A stretch of DNA of 44,547 nt, taken from contig JAFDEE010000014.1 in assembly GCA_019310525.1 (NCBI GenBank), positions 1-44,547 on the forward strand. Reading direction: 5' to 3'. Shown in pieces: positions 8,188 through 16,725 of the stretch. Source of the stretch: Deltaproteobacteria bacterium (GTDB taxonomy: Bacteria; Desulfobacterota; DSM-4660; Desulfatiglandales; HGW-15). Under the pieces are notes generated by a model, which worked only from the letters and a program-made list of their open reading frames with translations, had not been told where the DNA came from and searched no databases. Within the stretch, counting starts at the first letter, position 1. Every line of letters starts with the position of its first letter. Position numbers and translations under genes: made by a program.

Positions 8188-9738
8188 ATGTCCATTCGGG
8201 AAAGGATCGAGGAACTGGAGAAAAGAAACCTCCAGGCGGAACTGGGCGGTGGACAGGCCCGCATAGAACAACAACATGCCAAGGGCAAAATGACAGCTCG
8301 GGAGCGGATTGATGCGCTCCTGGACAAGGGCAGCTTCCAAGAGATAGACAAATTCGTGGTGCACCGCTGCCATGACTTCGGGATGGAAAAAAAGAAGATC
8401 CCCGGGGACGGTGTGGTAACGGGTTACGGCACGATCGACGGGCGCAACGTGTTCGTCTTTTCTCAGGATTTCACTGTCTTCGGCGGTTCCTTGAGTGGCC
8501 CCTTCGGGGAAAAGATCTGCAAGATCATGGACCTGGCCCTTAAGAGCGGGGCCCCTGTCATCGGCCTCAATGATTCGGGAGGAGCCAGGATCCAGGAAGG
8601 GGTCGTCAGCCTGGGAAGCTATGGAGAGATCTTTAAACGGAACGTCTGGGCCTCAGGTGTCGTTCCACAGATCTCCGTGATCATGGGTCCGTGTGCTGGG
8701 GGAGCCGTATACTCTCCGGCGCTTACGGACTTCATTATCATGGTCAAGAAGACCAGTAACATGTTCATTACCGGCCCCCAGGTCATCAAGGAGGTCACGG
8801 CCGAAGAGGTGACCCCGGAAGAGCTTGGGGGGGCCCTCACCCACAACACCAAGAGTGGAGTGGCCCATTTCGCCGAGGATTCCGACCAGGCCGCCCTTGC
8901 CAGGGTCAGGGAACTCCTGAGTTACCTTCCCTCCAATTACCGGGAAAAGCCGCCGGTGGTTCCTTGCACCGACAGCCCTGACCGGACGGACGAATCCCTT
9001 AACTCCATTGTCCCTGACAATCGAAGATTGCCCTATGACATGAAAGTCATTATTCGATCCGTCCTTGACCGGGACTCCTTTCTGGAAATCCAAGAACGTT
9101 ATGCCAGGAATATGATCATCGGGTTCGGTCGCCTGAATGGGCATGTGGTGGGAATCGTGGCGAACCAGCCGAAGTTCCTAGCCGGCTGCCTGGACATCGA
9201 TGCTTCCTTGAAATGCTCTCGCTTCGTGCGTTTTTGTGATTGCTTCAATATCCCACTGATTACCTTTGTGGACGTCCCCGGCTTCCTTCCCGGGGTTCAA
9301 CAGGAGTACGGCGGCATCATCAAACACGGGGCGAAAATCATCTATGCTTACTGTGAAGCCACCGTTCCCAAGATCACCGTAATCACCAGGAAGGCTTACG
9401 GCGGGGCCTATGATGTCATGTCCAGCAAGCACCACGGCGGAGATATCAACTACGCCTTCCCTTCTGCTGAGATTGCAGTCATGGGTGCCAGGGGGGCCGT
9501 GAACATTATCTTCCGGAAGGAAATTGCAGAGGCCGATGATCCGGAAGGCACCAGGGAACGCCTGATCAACGAATACAGGAACAACTTTTCCACCGTTTTC
9601 AAGGCAGCGGAACTGGGTTATATCGACCAGGTGATCCTCCCCGAAAAAACGCGCCCCTTGCTCATCAAGGCCCTCATGATGCTCAAGAACAAGAGGGAAT
9701 CCATACCGGAGCGGAGACACGGGAACATCCCACTCTAA
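8188..9738 (+). CDS. mmdA: Methylmalonyl-CoA decarboxylase carboxyltransferase (alpha) subunit / PccB family
   Basis: Carboxyltransferase of 516 residues that moves the carboxyl group between methylmalonyl-CoA and biotin. It shows both crotonase-like halves: [12 protein letters not shown] and [16 protein letters not shown] in the N-half, and [19 protein letters not shown] with a [13 protein letters not shown] motif in the C-half. Length and motifs fit both MmdA of the sodium-pumping decarboxylase and PccB of propionyl-CoA carboxylase. The absence of a biotin carboxylase gene, together with a sodium-pump beta subunit nearby, favours MmdA. The ATG at 8188 has TTGGAGG upstream. It is co-directional with the biotin carrier and likely in one operon, closed by a hairpin at 9867-9904. 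Glutaconyl-CoA as substrate is less likely but not excluded. Confidence 0.9.
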   Translation: MSIRERIEELEKRNLQAELGGGQARIEQQHAKGKMTARERIDALLDKGSFQEIDKFVVHRCHDFGMEKKKIPGDGVVTGYGTIDGRNVFVFSQDFTVFGGSLSGPFGEKICKIMDLALKSGAPVIGLNDSGGARIQEGVVSLGSYGEIFKRNVWASGVVPQISVIMGPCAGGAVYSPALTDFIIMVKKTSNMFITGPQVIKEVTAEEVTPEELGGALTHNTKSGVAHFAEDSDQAALARVRELLSYLPSNYREKPPVVPCTDSPDRTDESLNSIVPDNRRLPYDMKVIIRSVLDRDSFLEIQERYARNMIIGFGRLNGHVVGIVANQPKFLAGCLDIDASLKCSRFVRFCDCFNIPLITFVDVPGFLPGVQQEYGGIIKHGAKIIYAYCEATVPKITVITRKAYGGAYDVMSSKHHGGDINYAFPSAEIAVMGARGAVNIIFRKEIAEADDPEGTRERLINEYRNNFSTVFKAAELGYIDQVILPEKTRPLLIKALMMLKNKRESIPERRHGNIPL

Positions 9739-9866
9739 TGAAGCTCCCCGCTCCAAGCAGCGAGGTAGTATCTTAAGCGGAATGGCGACAGAGTCAATAC
9801 CGCTTTCGCGCAAAAGGGCTTCGGCGCGCTCACCCGCCATTCCCCCATGTAGCAAGCTTCAGGTAT

Positions 9867-9904
9867 AAAAAACCCCTTCCCCCCACGGGGAGAAGAGGTT
9901 TTTG
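9867..9904. terminator. Bidirectional terminator between mmdA and the convergent small membrane protein gene
   Basis: An A-run with CCCCTTCCCC pairs across a short loop with GGGGAGAAGAGG and a T-run. The A-tract on one side and T-tract on the other let it end transcription in both directions, as expected between convergent genes. Confidence 0.7.
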
Positions 9905-9982
9905 TATCCCGGTAGTTTGACGTCCAGGTCCACGGGAGGAGCGCTGAAGAGAGACCTTTGAAAAACGCCCCCACCCCGGGCG

Positions 9983-10459
9983 TTAAGCGGCCGTCTTTTT
10001 CACGGCCTCGGCCTTCTTTACGGAGCGGGAGATAATACTTCCCGCGATGGACATAGCCAGGAATAAAACCAAAAGGACCACGAAAACACCCACGAATCGC
10101 AGGATCAGAGTCCCGATAATCCAGGTCCAATTGTCCTTCATGATGACTATGCGGGTACCTCCATCGACCGGCTCCTTGGAGATGGTTACGGAGTGCCACT
10201 TCAAGTTGGAATCATCCTCGATATAAGTGGCATCCTTCCAATCCCGAATTTTGATGTCTTTCAGCTTTTTAAAGGCGTCTTTATAAAATTTTAGGACCTC
10301 GTTATGGGTCATGGGAACTGTCATTTCGAGGCGCTTATCCGTCTTCTTGATCAGCTTGCCCCCAGGAACCAACGGAACATCCAGGAAACTTTCCCCACAA
10401 ATGCCCGGACCGGCCCCAAAGAAAACCAATGAAACCATCACCAGCAATATTTTCTTCAT
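9983..10459 (-). CDS. Small membrane protein with periplasmic domain; possible gamma/delta-type subunit of the decarboxylase
   Basis: Unrecognised 158-residue protein. It starts with a signal peptide (MKKILLVMVSLVFFGAG, probable cleavage after ICG). A small globular region follows (about 25-110) with the pattern VPGGKLIKK ... EVLKFYKDAFKKL, resembling small domains in which a Pro-Gly-rich strand precedes an FYK helix. One strong membrane helix is at about 114-142, and the tail is basic and Lys/Ala-rich. The start is supported by AGGGGGA upstream. It follows the beta-subunit gene by 37 bases. Sodium-pump decarboxylases need a small single-helix gamma/delta subunit (OadG/MmdD) with a cytoplasmic tail, and the helix plus charged Ala-rich tail would fit. 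An added periplasmic domain would be unusual. That role is inference from position and topology only. Confidence 0.6.
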   Translation of the reverse strand: MKKILLVMVSLVFFGAGPGICGESFLDVPLVPGGKLIKKTDKRLEMTVPMTHNEVLKFYKDAFKKLKDIKIRDWKDATYIEDDSNLKWHSVTISKEPVDGGTRIVIMKDNWTWIIGTLILRFVGVFVVLLVLFLAMSIAGSIISRSVKKAEAVKKTAA

Positions 10460-10496
10460 TTTTTATCCCCCTGCGTTTCTTCTTAACGGGTTTGCC

Positions 10497-11639
10497 CTAG
10501 TCGAACATTGCGATAAACATCCCGGCGGCCGCCGCCGAACCGATTACGCCGGCCAAATTCGGGCCGATGGCATGCATCAGCAGGTGATTGGTCTTATCGT
10601 AACGAAGCCCTTGCACCTGGGAGACCCGCGCTGCCATTGGAACCGCCGAAACGCCGGCAGACCCGATAAGGGGATTGATCTTCTCTTTCAAGAAGAGGTT
10701 CATGATCTTCACCGTGAGTATGCCGCCGACCGTGCAGACTGCGAAATCGATGAGACCCAGACCGAAGATGAACAGCGGTTTCCAGCTAAGGAAGTTATCC
10801 GCATGCATTGTAGCCCCTACAGAGATGCCCAAGAATATGGTAACGATATTCATGAGGGCCCCTTGGGCTGTTTCTGTAAGGCGCGCCACCGCACCGCTCT
10901 CTTTCATCAGGTTACCCAGCATGAACATGCCCATCAGAGGGGTGACCGAGGGAACGAGGAGGGTGATAATTCCGGCGGTCACCAGGGGAAAGAGCATCTT
11001 TTCCTGCTTCGATACAGGCCTGAGCTGCCGCATCCTGATCTTTCTCTCCTCGGCGGTCGTCATGAGCTTCATGATACCCGGCTGAATAAGGGGTACCATG
11101 GCCATGTAAGAATAGGCGGCCAAGGCATTCGGCCCCAACAACTGCGGGGCGAGATGCTGCGTCAGGTAGATAGTCGTAGGACCGTCGGCCCCACCGATGA
11201 TTCCCACGGAAGCCGCCTCCTTAAGAGTGAAACCGGCAAGGACTGTACCGGTGAAGGTAACGAAGACCCCGAGCTGGGCCCCTGCCCCGATCAACAGGGT
11301 CTTGGGATTGGCGATGAGGGGCCCGAAATCCGTCATGGCCCCCAATCCCAGAAAAATGATACAGGGGATGACCTCCCATTCGAGCCCGTAATGATAGAAG
11401 ATACGCAACAGCTCTCCGTGGCCATCGGACCATCCCATGAGGGGAACCAATGGAAAATTGACGATGAAGATCCCGAATCCAATGGGAAGGAGGAGAAGCG
11501 GCTCATATTTCTTGGCAATGGCCAGGTACATAAAAAAACACCCGACTCCCCACATGATGACCAGCTTGAAACTGAAATTCATTACTCCAGTGGTGTAGAT
11601 GATGCCCGACAACATGTCCAGAATTTCATTGGCATTCAT
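10497..11639 (-). CDS. mmdB: Sodium ion-translocating decarboxylase beta subunit (OadB/MmdB/GcdB family)
   Basis: Polytopic inner-membrane protein of 380 residues that takes CO2 from carboxybiotin and uses the decarboxylation to export Na+. The family hallmark GIIGGADGPTTIYLT places the essential aspartate at D152. Many other hydrophobic segments are visible, including a helix near 22-40 and the region around YSYMAMVPLIQPGIMKLMTT. The length is slightly shorter than enzymes of about 430 aa but normal for MmdB/GcdB. The gene sits on the opposite strand from its presumed partners mmdC and mmdA and is followed by the small membrane protein gene. Oxaloacetate- or glutaconyl-CoA-linked versions share this fold; the mutase next door suggests methylmalonyl-CoA. 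Confidence 0.92.
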   Translation of the reverse strand: MNANEILDMLSGIIYTTGVMNFSFKLVIMWGVGCFFMYLAIAKKYEPLLLLPIGFGIFIVNFPLVPLMGWSDGHGELLRIFYHYGLEWEVIPCIIFLGLGAMTDFGPLIANPKTLLIGAGAQLGVFVTFTGTVLAGFTLKEAASVGIIGGADGPTTIYLTQHLAPQLLGPNALAAYSYMAMVPLIQPGIMKLMTTAEERKIRMRQLRPVSKQEKMLFPLVTAGIITLLVPSVTPLMGMFMLGNLMKESGAVARLTETAQGALMNIVTIFLGISVGATMHADNFLSWKPLFIFGLGLIDFAVCTVGGILTVKIMNLFLKEKINPLIGSAGVSAVPMAARVSQVQGLRYDKTNHLLMHAIGPNLAGVIGSAAAAGMFIAMFD

Positions 11640-11872
11640 GTTCCCGTACTCCCGTTCCAGGTTTTCAAAAGATTAGGGGCCTGAAGGACTCTCTGCCCCG
11701 ACTGATTGAAATGGACATTACCCTTTTTCCCCGGGGAGTCTTCAGGGGCCTACTCTCTTGTTTACGGAATTCAGCAGGCCTCGCCGACCATTCCCGGTTG
11801 CAACTATACGATGCTCCCGTTTTTCAGAACGATCTTGAGAAACAGGCCGATTGCCTGATATTAATTAGTAGT

Positions 11873-12102
11873 GTCCATCCACAAATGTATTTTGGGCACC
11901 GGCCGGGTTTTTAATCCAGAAAGGATCTGTTTTTTTTGCAAGATCAAGGAAACCCGCGGCCTGCCCAAAGGCGGGAGACCAAACAAAGCGCGGAGACGTG
12001 CTTTGGAGCATCGCACAACTAATCCCGCACATCGGCTCCCCTTGTCACGCCGTAGCTGTAACCAAGGCGGAAGATTATGAAAAAAGAGCCATTTATGGAT
12101 GG
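11873..12102. repeat. Interspersed repeat copy C bounded by inverted ends
   Basis: The left end CCATCCACAAATG (11875-11887) is the inverse complement, with one mismatch, of CATTTATGGATGG at the right end (12090-12102). Inside, GCAAGATCAAGGAA (about 11938-11951) resembles the GCAAGGTCAAGGAA of copies A and D, and the right 60 bases resemble copy B. It has no coding capacity and looks like a small non-autonomous mobile or structural repeat of about 230 bases. Confidence 0.6.
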
Positions 12103-12247
12103 AAATCAGTTACATTGTAGCCATAATTGAGCTACCAGTCTTTGTCAATAATAAAAATTCACCCATACAGTATTTTAAAGCTAAAAGCACCAACACCGGA
12201 AACCTGATCCCTGTCTTGAACCAGGGAATTCACACCTACTCGATGGA

Positions 12248-12276
12248 GCGCGAGGGGAAGAAAAAACCCCGCGCGC
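12248..12276 (+). other. Leader hairpin upstream of mcmA1
   Basis: GCGCGAGGGG (12248-12257) pairs with CCCCGCGCGC (12267-12276), with one A-G mismatch and a nine-base A-rich loop. It lies about 30 bases before the mcmA1 start and does not cover the ribosome site. It is not followed by a U-tract, so it is not a standard terminator. It does not resemble a cobalamin riboswitch, which would be far larger. Confidence 0.4.
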
Positions 12277-12304
12277 CCGCTATCAACCTTCATGGGGGAC
12301 AAAA

Positions 12305-13984
12305 ATGACTGAAAAGAACGATTTCAAACGATTACAGGCCAGGCAGGACGCTTGGAACGAAGGCGTCGAAAAAAAACTGGCCAAGTATCCGGAAAGGAAA
12401 AAAATATTTTTAAACACTTCCGGTATCCCTGTCAAGCGACTTTATTCTCCCCTCGATACCCGGGACCTTGACTATCTCTCCGGGCTGGGTTTCCCGGGAG
12501 AATTTCCTTTCACCCGAGGTGTCCAGCCGACCATGTACAGAGGCCGTTACTGGACCATGCGACAATATGCAGGATTCGCCACGGCCGAGGAATCCAACCG
12601 GAGATTTCGCTTTCTCTTGGAACAAGGGCAGACTGGCCTCTCCGTGGCCTTCGACCTCCCAACCCAGATCGGCTACGATTCAGACCACGAAATGGCCATC
12701 GGCGAGGTCGGCAAGGTGGGGGTCGCCATCGATTCCTTGGAAGACATGGAGGTCCTCTTTGACGGCATTCCCCTGGACAAGGTGAGCACCTCCATGACCA
12801 TCAATGCTCCTGCTTCAATCCTCCTGGCCATGTATATCGCGGTCGCTGAAAAGCAGGGGGTGAATCCGGAAAAGCTCAGGGGGACGATCCAGAACGACAT
12901 TCTGAAGGAATACAGTTCAAGGGGAACTTATATCTTTCCCCCCAAGCCCAGCATGCGTCTAATTACGGACGTGTTCGCTTTCTGCTCTGAGAAAGTCCCC
13001 CTGTGGAACACTATCAGCATAAGCGGGTACCATATCCGTGAGGCCGGATCCACAGCCGTCCAGGAGGTGGCCTTCACCTTGGCCAACGGCATCGCTTACG
13101 TTCAGGCGGCCCTCGATGCCGGACTCGATGTCGACGCCTTCGGCCCCCGACTTTCTTTCTTCTTCAACGCTCACCTCGACTTCTTCGAAGAGGTGGCCAA
13201 ATTCAGGGCCGCCAGGCGCCTGTGGAGCCGGATCATGAAGGAACGGTTCGGGGCCAAGAACCCCAGGTCCATGATGATCCGGTTTCACACCCAGACCGCC
13301 GGTTGCACACTCACCGCTCAGCAGCCCCAGAACAACATCGTGAGGGTGGCCTTTCAGGCCCTGGCTGCCGTTCTGGGCGGCACCCAGTCCCTCCATACCA
13401 ATTCCATGGACGAGGCCCTCTGCCTCCCGTCGGAAGAGGCCGTTCGAATCGCCCTCCGGACCCAGCAAATCATCGCCCACGAGACCGGGGTAGCGGACAC
13501 AGTCGATCCCCTTGGCGGTTCCTATTACATCGAGACCCTAACGGATGAAATCTGCCGGAGAGCCGAGGAGTACATCCGGAAAATTGATGAAATAGGCGGG
13601 GCCGTGAGTGCCGTTGAGAAGGGTTTCATCCAGAAAGAGATTCAGGAGAGTGCCTATCGCTATCAAAAGGAAATCGAAAAGGAGGAACGGATCGTCGTGG
13701 GACTGAACCGCTACTTGAGCGACGAGGAAAGGCCGGGGCGCCTTCTCAGGGTGAATCCTGCGGTCCGAACAGCTCAAATGGAAAGGCTTGAAAGCCTTAG
13801 ATCCAAAAGAGACAGCAGAAGGGTACGGCAATGCCTGAAGGACCTGAGAAGGGCCGCCGGGGGAACCGAAAACCTGATGTTCCCTATCCTGGAGGCCGTA
13901 AGGGCCTATGCTACCTTGGGGGAAATGTGCAGCGTCTTGAGAGAGGTCTTCGGCGAGTATCGCCAGGTCTCTCCCTTTGCCTAG
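12305..13984 (+). CDS. mcmA1: Methylmalonyl-CoA mutase, large (catalytic) subunit
   Basis: Catalytic TIM-barrel subunit of 559 residues that rearranges succinyl-CoA and methylmalonyl-CoA with adenosylcobalamin bound by the separate small subunit. Family motifs include [46 protein letters not shown], and [21 protein letters not shown]. Two substrate-contacting residues known from the Propionibacterium enzyme, Tyr89 and Arg207, align with Y88 and R206 here, arguing against isobutyryl-CoA mutase. The B12-binding domain is absent and encoded by the next gene, the archaeal-type split layout. The ATG is preceded by GGGGGAC. The epimerase and the MeaB-like chaperone are not in the window. Confidence 0.95.
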   Translation: MTEKNDFKRLQARQDAWNEGVEKKLAKYPERKKIFLNTSGIPVKRLYSPLDTRDLDYLSGLGFPGEFPFTRGVQPTMYRGRYWTMRQYAGFATAEESNRRFRFLLEQGQTGLSVAFDLPTQIGYDSDHEMAIGEVGKVGVAIDSLEDMEVLFDGIPLDKVSTSMTINAPASILLAMYIAVAEKQGVNPEKLRGTIQNDILKEYSSRGTYIFPPKPSMRLITDVFAFCSEKVPLWNTISISGYHIREAGSTAVQEVAFTLANGIAYVQAALDAGLDVDAFGPRLSFFFNAHLDFFEEVAKFRAARRLWSRIMKERFGAKNPRSMMIRFHTQTAGCTLTAQQPQNNIVRVAFQALAAVLGGTQSLHTNSMDEALCLPSEEAVRIALRTQQIIAHETGVADTVDPLGGSYYIETLTDEICRRAEEYIRKIDEIGGAVSAVEKGFIQKEIQESAYRYQKEIEKEERIVVGLNRYLSDEERPGRLLRVNPAVRTAQMERLESLRSKRDSRRVRQCLKDLRRAAGGTENLMFPILEAVRAYATLGEMCSVLREVFGEYRQVSPFA

Positions 13985-14135
13985 CCTTCCCCCGACTCAA
14001 GGTGTAGTCATGATTTCATGCCACGGCATCCGGTAAAATGGGGGACAGATCCGTCCATGAAGTAATACCCTTTTTTTCCTCGAACAGGAAAGGTTGAAAA
14101 CCTATCTTTTTCTCAAGAATCACGGAGGTGACAAG

Positions 14136-14534
14136 GTGAACAACCACAGAAAAATCCGTGTACTGGCTGCAAAGCCCGGACTTGACGGTCATGACAGGGG
14201 GATCAAGGTCATTGCCAGCGCGCTCATGGATGCGGGCATGGAGGTCATCTACACGGGACTCCGACAAACCCCCAAGCAAATCGTGGAGGCCGCTATCCAG
14301 GAGGACGTGGACGTGATCGCCCTGAGCATCCTCTCCGGTGCCCATGACTATCTCTTCCCCAAGGTTATGGAATTGCTTCGGGAAAGGGGTGCCGACGATA
14401 TCCTTGTCCTGGGAGGAGGAATCATACCGGAGGAGGATGTTCCTGCCCTCAAGGCCTGTGGGATAGCCGAGATCTTCGGCCCCGGCACTCCCACCACCAC
14501 GATCATCGATTTCATCCGCTCAAGGGTCAAGTGA
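14136..14534 (+). CDS. mcmA2: Methylmalonyl-CoA mutase, small cobalamin-binding subunit
   Basis: A 132-residue B12-binding domain protein. The cobalamin-binding signature DGHDRG (DxHxxG, the histidine being the lower axial ligand) is near the N-terminus, followed by LSILSGAH and the glycine-rich VLGGGIIP. The size matches the separate small subunit of two-gene mutases. I chose the GTG at 14136 because GGAGGTG stands five bases before it and the protein then opens directly into [15 protein letters not shown]; an ATG at 14094 would add 14 residues that look unrelated. It lies about 150 bases after mcmA1 on the same strand and presumably forms its partner. Confidence 0.93.
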   Translation: MNNHRKIRVLAAKPGLDGHDRGIKVIASALMDAGMEVIYTGLRQTPKQIVEAAIQEDVDVIALSILSGAHDYLFPKVMELLRERGADDILVLGGGIIPEEDVPALKACGIAEIFGPGTPTTTIIDFIRSRVK

Positions 14535-14562
14535 AGTTCCGACTGATCCTGAAATAAAAACA

Positions 14563-14597
14563 GCCCCCCTTCTCCCCGGCAAGGGGAGACGAGGGGC
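14563..14597. terminator. Terminator-like hairpin between mcmA2 and bamR (convergent)
   Basis: GCCCCCCTTCTCCCC pairs with AGGGGAGACGAGGGGC across a short loop: a 15-bp stem with two mismatches. An A-run precedes it on the plus strand, which gives a U-run after the hairpin in minus-strand transcripts. It probably ends bamR transcription, and mcmA2 less efficiently. Confidence 0.6.
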
Positions 14598-14634
14598 CGC
14601 AATAGATTTATATTCGGTTAGAAAAAGGATTCCT

Positions 14635-15402
14635 TTATTCGTTCTTCCAGACCGGCTTTCGTTTTTCCAGGAAGGCCTTCAATCCTTCCATTGCATCGTG
14701 GCTGGTCATTAGTTCGTCCAGGTAAATCTTCTCGATGGCCTGGAGCGAGGGCTCCAGGTCGTCCATCAACCCGACCATGATCGCCTTCTTGGTTTTCCTC
14801 AAGACCTCCGCGCTCAGGCCGAGATATGGTTTGATGAATTCCTCGGTTGCTGATTCCAGTTCCTCCTTTGAAACCACCTTGTTGACCAGCCCCATGGCCC
14901 TGGCCTCCTCCGCCGAGATAATCCTGCCGCTCAGGATAAGATCCATGGCCGCCTTACGCCCCATGATCCGGGGCATGATATGGGCGGCGATAGGGGGAAA
15001 CACCCCCACCTGGATCTCGGGCTGGCCGAACTTGGCACCTTCTTCGGCGATAACCAAGTCGCAGAATACAGCCAATTCGCACCCGCCTCCCAGGCACGAG
15101 CTGAACACGGATGCCACAGTGGGGATCCCCAGCCTGTCCATCAGCCGGAACATCTTGTGAAAGGCCTCGATCATCTTAGGGGCCAAATCGCCCATATGCT
15201 CGCCGACGTCCACGCCCGCGGAGAAACACTTGCCCTTGGCGTTGAAAAGTACGATCTTCAGGTCTTTCTGCCCCTGCCAGGATTCAAGGACCCCGTTGAT
15301 CTCGTTCATCATGGCGATATTCAGGACATTAACAGGGGGCCTGTTGAGGGTGATGGTCCCCAGCCCGTCCTTCAATTCGACCTCGATGTGTTCGTATCCC
15401 AT
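14635..15402 (-). CDS. bamR: Cyclohexa-1,5-diene-1-carbonyl-CoA hydratase (crotonase family)
   Basis: Crotonase-fold hydratase of 255 residues. In anaerobic benzoyl-CoA degradation it adds water to the dienoyl-CoA made by benzoyl-CoA reductase, giving 6-hydroxycyclohex-1-ene-1-carbonyl-CoA. It has the oxyanion-hole segments CFSAGVDVGEHMGD and SCLGGGCELAVF and the block FGQPEIQVGVFPPIAA, which I associate with the Dch/BamR group rather than ordinary enoyl-CoA hydratases. Its position beside bamA and bamQ, the next two enzymes, supports this. A GGAGTGG ribosome site lies upstream of the ATG. A strong hairpin with a U-tract stands between bamA and this gene, so its expression may differ from the rest of the cluster. 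Confidence 0.88.
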   Translation of the reverse strand: MGYEHIEVELKDGLGTITLNRPPVNVLNIAMMNEINGVLESWQGQKDLKIVLFNAKGKCFSAGVDVGEHMGDLAPKMIEAFHKMFRLMDRLGIPTVASVFSSCLGGGCELAVFCDLVIAEEGAKFGQPEIQVGVFPPIAAHIMPRIMGRKAAMDLILSGRIISAEEARAMGLVNKVVSKEELESATEEFIKPYLGLSAEVLRKTKKAIMVGLMDDLEPSLQAIEKIYLDELMTSHDAMEGLKAFLEKRKPVWKNE

Positions 15403-15429
15403 GACCTATCCACTCCTTTCCATCAAACA

Positions 15430-15470
15430 AAAAGGGCAGGCGGGCCTGCCGTTCCGGCCCTGCCTGCCAT
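15430..15470 (-). terminator. Terminator or attenuator between bamA and bamR
   Basis: On the minus strand GGCAGGCAGGGCC pairs with GGCCCGCCTGCC (plus-strand arms 15435-15446 and 15456-15468) across a nine-base loop, followed at once by CTTTTTG. The 12-bp GC-rich stem with a U-tract has the form of an intrinsic terminator, lying inside what otherwise looks like one operon. Confidence 0.7.
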
Positions 15471-15499
15471 GGTCAAACACAGAAAAGAGACCACCCGGA

Positions 15500-16651
15500 C
15501 TACTTCTGAGGTTTCCCAAGCACCTCTGCATACATATTGTAGTCCCAGATCTTGCAGTCTGCGATGTTCTGGCGGAACTTGATGAAGTCGATGGTGTCCA
15601 TGCCGGTGATCTTTTTGGTGTTGAAGGCCGCGAACCCAAGGAAGGCCTCCCCGGCCATGTTGGCCGCCAGCCAGTGCCTGTTGTAGTTTTTGGAGTAATC
15701 CCAGAAGAATTTCTTCTTGGCCCGGACCGAGTCGATGGACTTGATCAGGCACCCGGGGAAGAGGTTGGTGAAGGTCCACACGATCTTGTCCACTTCCCTG
15801 TCAAGCAGTTCGAAATCGGCCTTGTCCTGGTACTCCTTCAAGATGGCCCTGCCTTCCTTGAAGGCCTCGCCGGTCTTGAATTCGCCGTACACGATCTCGC
15901 CGTCCCTGACGTAGGTCTCGGTCTCCACCGTAGGATTGCGCACCCACTTGCCGTCGATCTTGAGGACGGGCACCACCTTGCTGATGAGGTTCTTGGCCTT
16001 CATCTTGTAAGCCGACCACATCTCGCAAGAGACGCAGTTCCACATAGCATCTTCCATGTTGAGGAACCAGGGCAGGAAGTCGGAGGAACCGCCGTCCGGC
16101 GCGGAACCGTGTCTGGGTCCTGCCTGGCCGAAGATGGCCAGATCCGAAGAGATGGCGATATCGCAAGCCATTCCGATCTCCTGGCCGCCGGCCACCCTCA
16201 TTCCGTTAACCCGGCAGATGACCGGCTTCTTGCACATCAGGATGGAATCCACCATGTGGTTGAACAGCTCCATGTACTGCCCGTACTCATCCGGCCTCAT
16301 GCTGTAATACTCGCTGTATTCCTTGGTGTTTCCACCCGTGCAGAAGGCATAGGGACCGGTGCCGGTGAAAACCACCGCCACGACGCTCCTGTCCAGGGAG
16401 GCGTTTTCAAAGCCGGCGATGACGCCCTTTACCATTTCCGTGGTGTAGGAGTTGTACTGCCTGGGGTTGTTCAGGCGGATCCAGGCCGTATAAAGGCCGT
16501 CCACTTCCTTCCCCGTCTTGGGATCGACGATAGGTTTCTTCTCATACACGGTGCAGGGAGCTTCCGTTCCCCAGTGCACATCTGTATGGAGCAAGTGATC
16601 CTTTTTTCCGTCTTCTCTTGGTACCCATTCCAAACCACCCGTCAATGACAT
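15500..16651 (-). CDS. bamA: 6-oxocyclohex-1-ene-1-carbonyl-CoA hydrolase
   Basis: Ring-opening hydrolase of the anaerobic benzoyl-CoA pathway, 383 residues, crotonase superfamily. It adds water across the ring ketone and hydrolyses the C-C bond to give 3-hydroxypimelyl-CoA. The opening GGLEWVPREDGKKDHLLHTD, the blocks GTGPYAFCTGGNTKEYSEYY and RVNGMRVAGGQEIGMACD, and the segment GQAGPRHGSAPDGGSSDFLP are characteristic of Oah/BamA, a gene used as a marker for anaerobic aromatic degraders. GGAGG lies just upstream of the ATG. It sits between bamQ and bamR, so three consecutive pathway steps are encoded side by side. Confidence 0.96.
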   Translation of the reverse strand: MSLTGGLEWVPREDGKKDHLLHTDVHWGTEAPCTVYEKKPIVDPKTGKEVDGLYTAWIRLNNPRQYNSYTTEMVKGVIAGFENASLDRSVVAVVFTGTGPYAFCTGGNTKEYSEYYSMRPDEYGQYMELFNHMVDSILMCKKPVICRVNGMRVAGGQEIGMACDIAISSDLAIFGQAGPRHGSAPDGGSSDFLPWFLNMEDAMWNCVSCEMWSAYKMKAKNLISKVVPVLKIDGKWVRNPTVETETYVRDGEIVYGEFKTGEAFKEGRAILKEYQDKADFELLDREVDKIVWTFTNLFPGCLIKSIDSVRAKKKFFWDYSKNYNRHWLAANMAGEAFLGFAAFNTKKITGMDTIDFIKFRQNIADCKIWDYNMYAEVLGKPQK

Positions 16652-16725
16652 AGTGTTACCTCCTTATTGTTGTTTTCGTTTGATATGTACCTGCCGTTTC
16701 CAATCTTCAGGGAAACGACTCTGCA

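Larger units (their letters stand above)
11640..12304. other. Divergent spacer between mmdB and mcmA1
   Basis: A 665-base gene-free region. It holds an inverted-repeat-bounded element at 11873-12102, a possible weak promoter for mcmA1 (TTGTCA at 12142-12147 and TACAGT at 12166-12171), a leader hairpin at 12248-12276, and GGGGGAC as ribosome site just before the mcmA1 ATG. Short reading frames inside have no ribosome sites or recognisable features. Confidence 0.6.

Noticed and set aside
8188-9738. Propionyl-CoA carboxylase beta subunit reading of mmdA
   Set aside because: Family cannot separate the two, but a biotin carboxylase is missing while a sodium-pump beta subunit is present; kept only as an alternative.
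10311-11684. 457-codon open frame on the plus strand opposite mmdB and the small membrane protein
   Set aside because: It is antisense to two well-supported genes, has a His/Gly/Asp-rich composition typical of an opposite-strand frame, and shows no domain or ribosome site.
12248-12276. Cobalamin riboswitch ahead of the B12-dependent mutase
   Set aside because: The leader shows only one simple hairpin and no B12-box-like conserved core; the spacer lacks the roughly 200-base structured element expected.
11711-12308. Three short plus-strand frames in the mmdB-mcmA1 spacer
   Set aside because: No ribosome sites, no recognisable protein features, and they run through the non-coding repeat.
15230-16648. 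472-codon open frame opposite bamA
   Set aside because: Mirror frame of bamA with Val/His/Gly-rich low-information protein; bamA itself has unmistakable family motifs.
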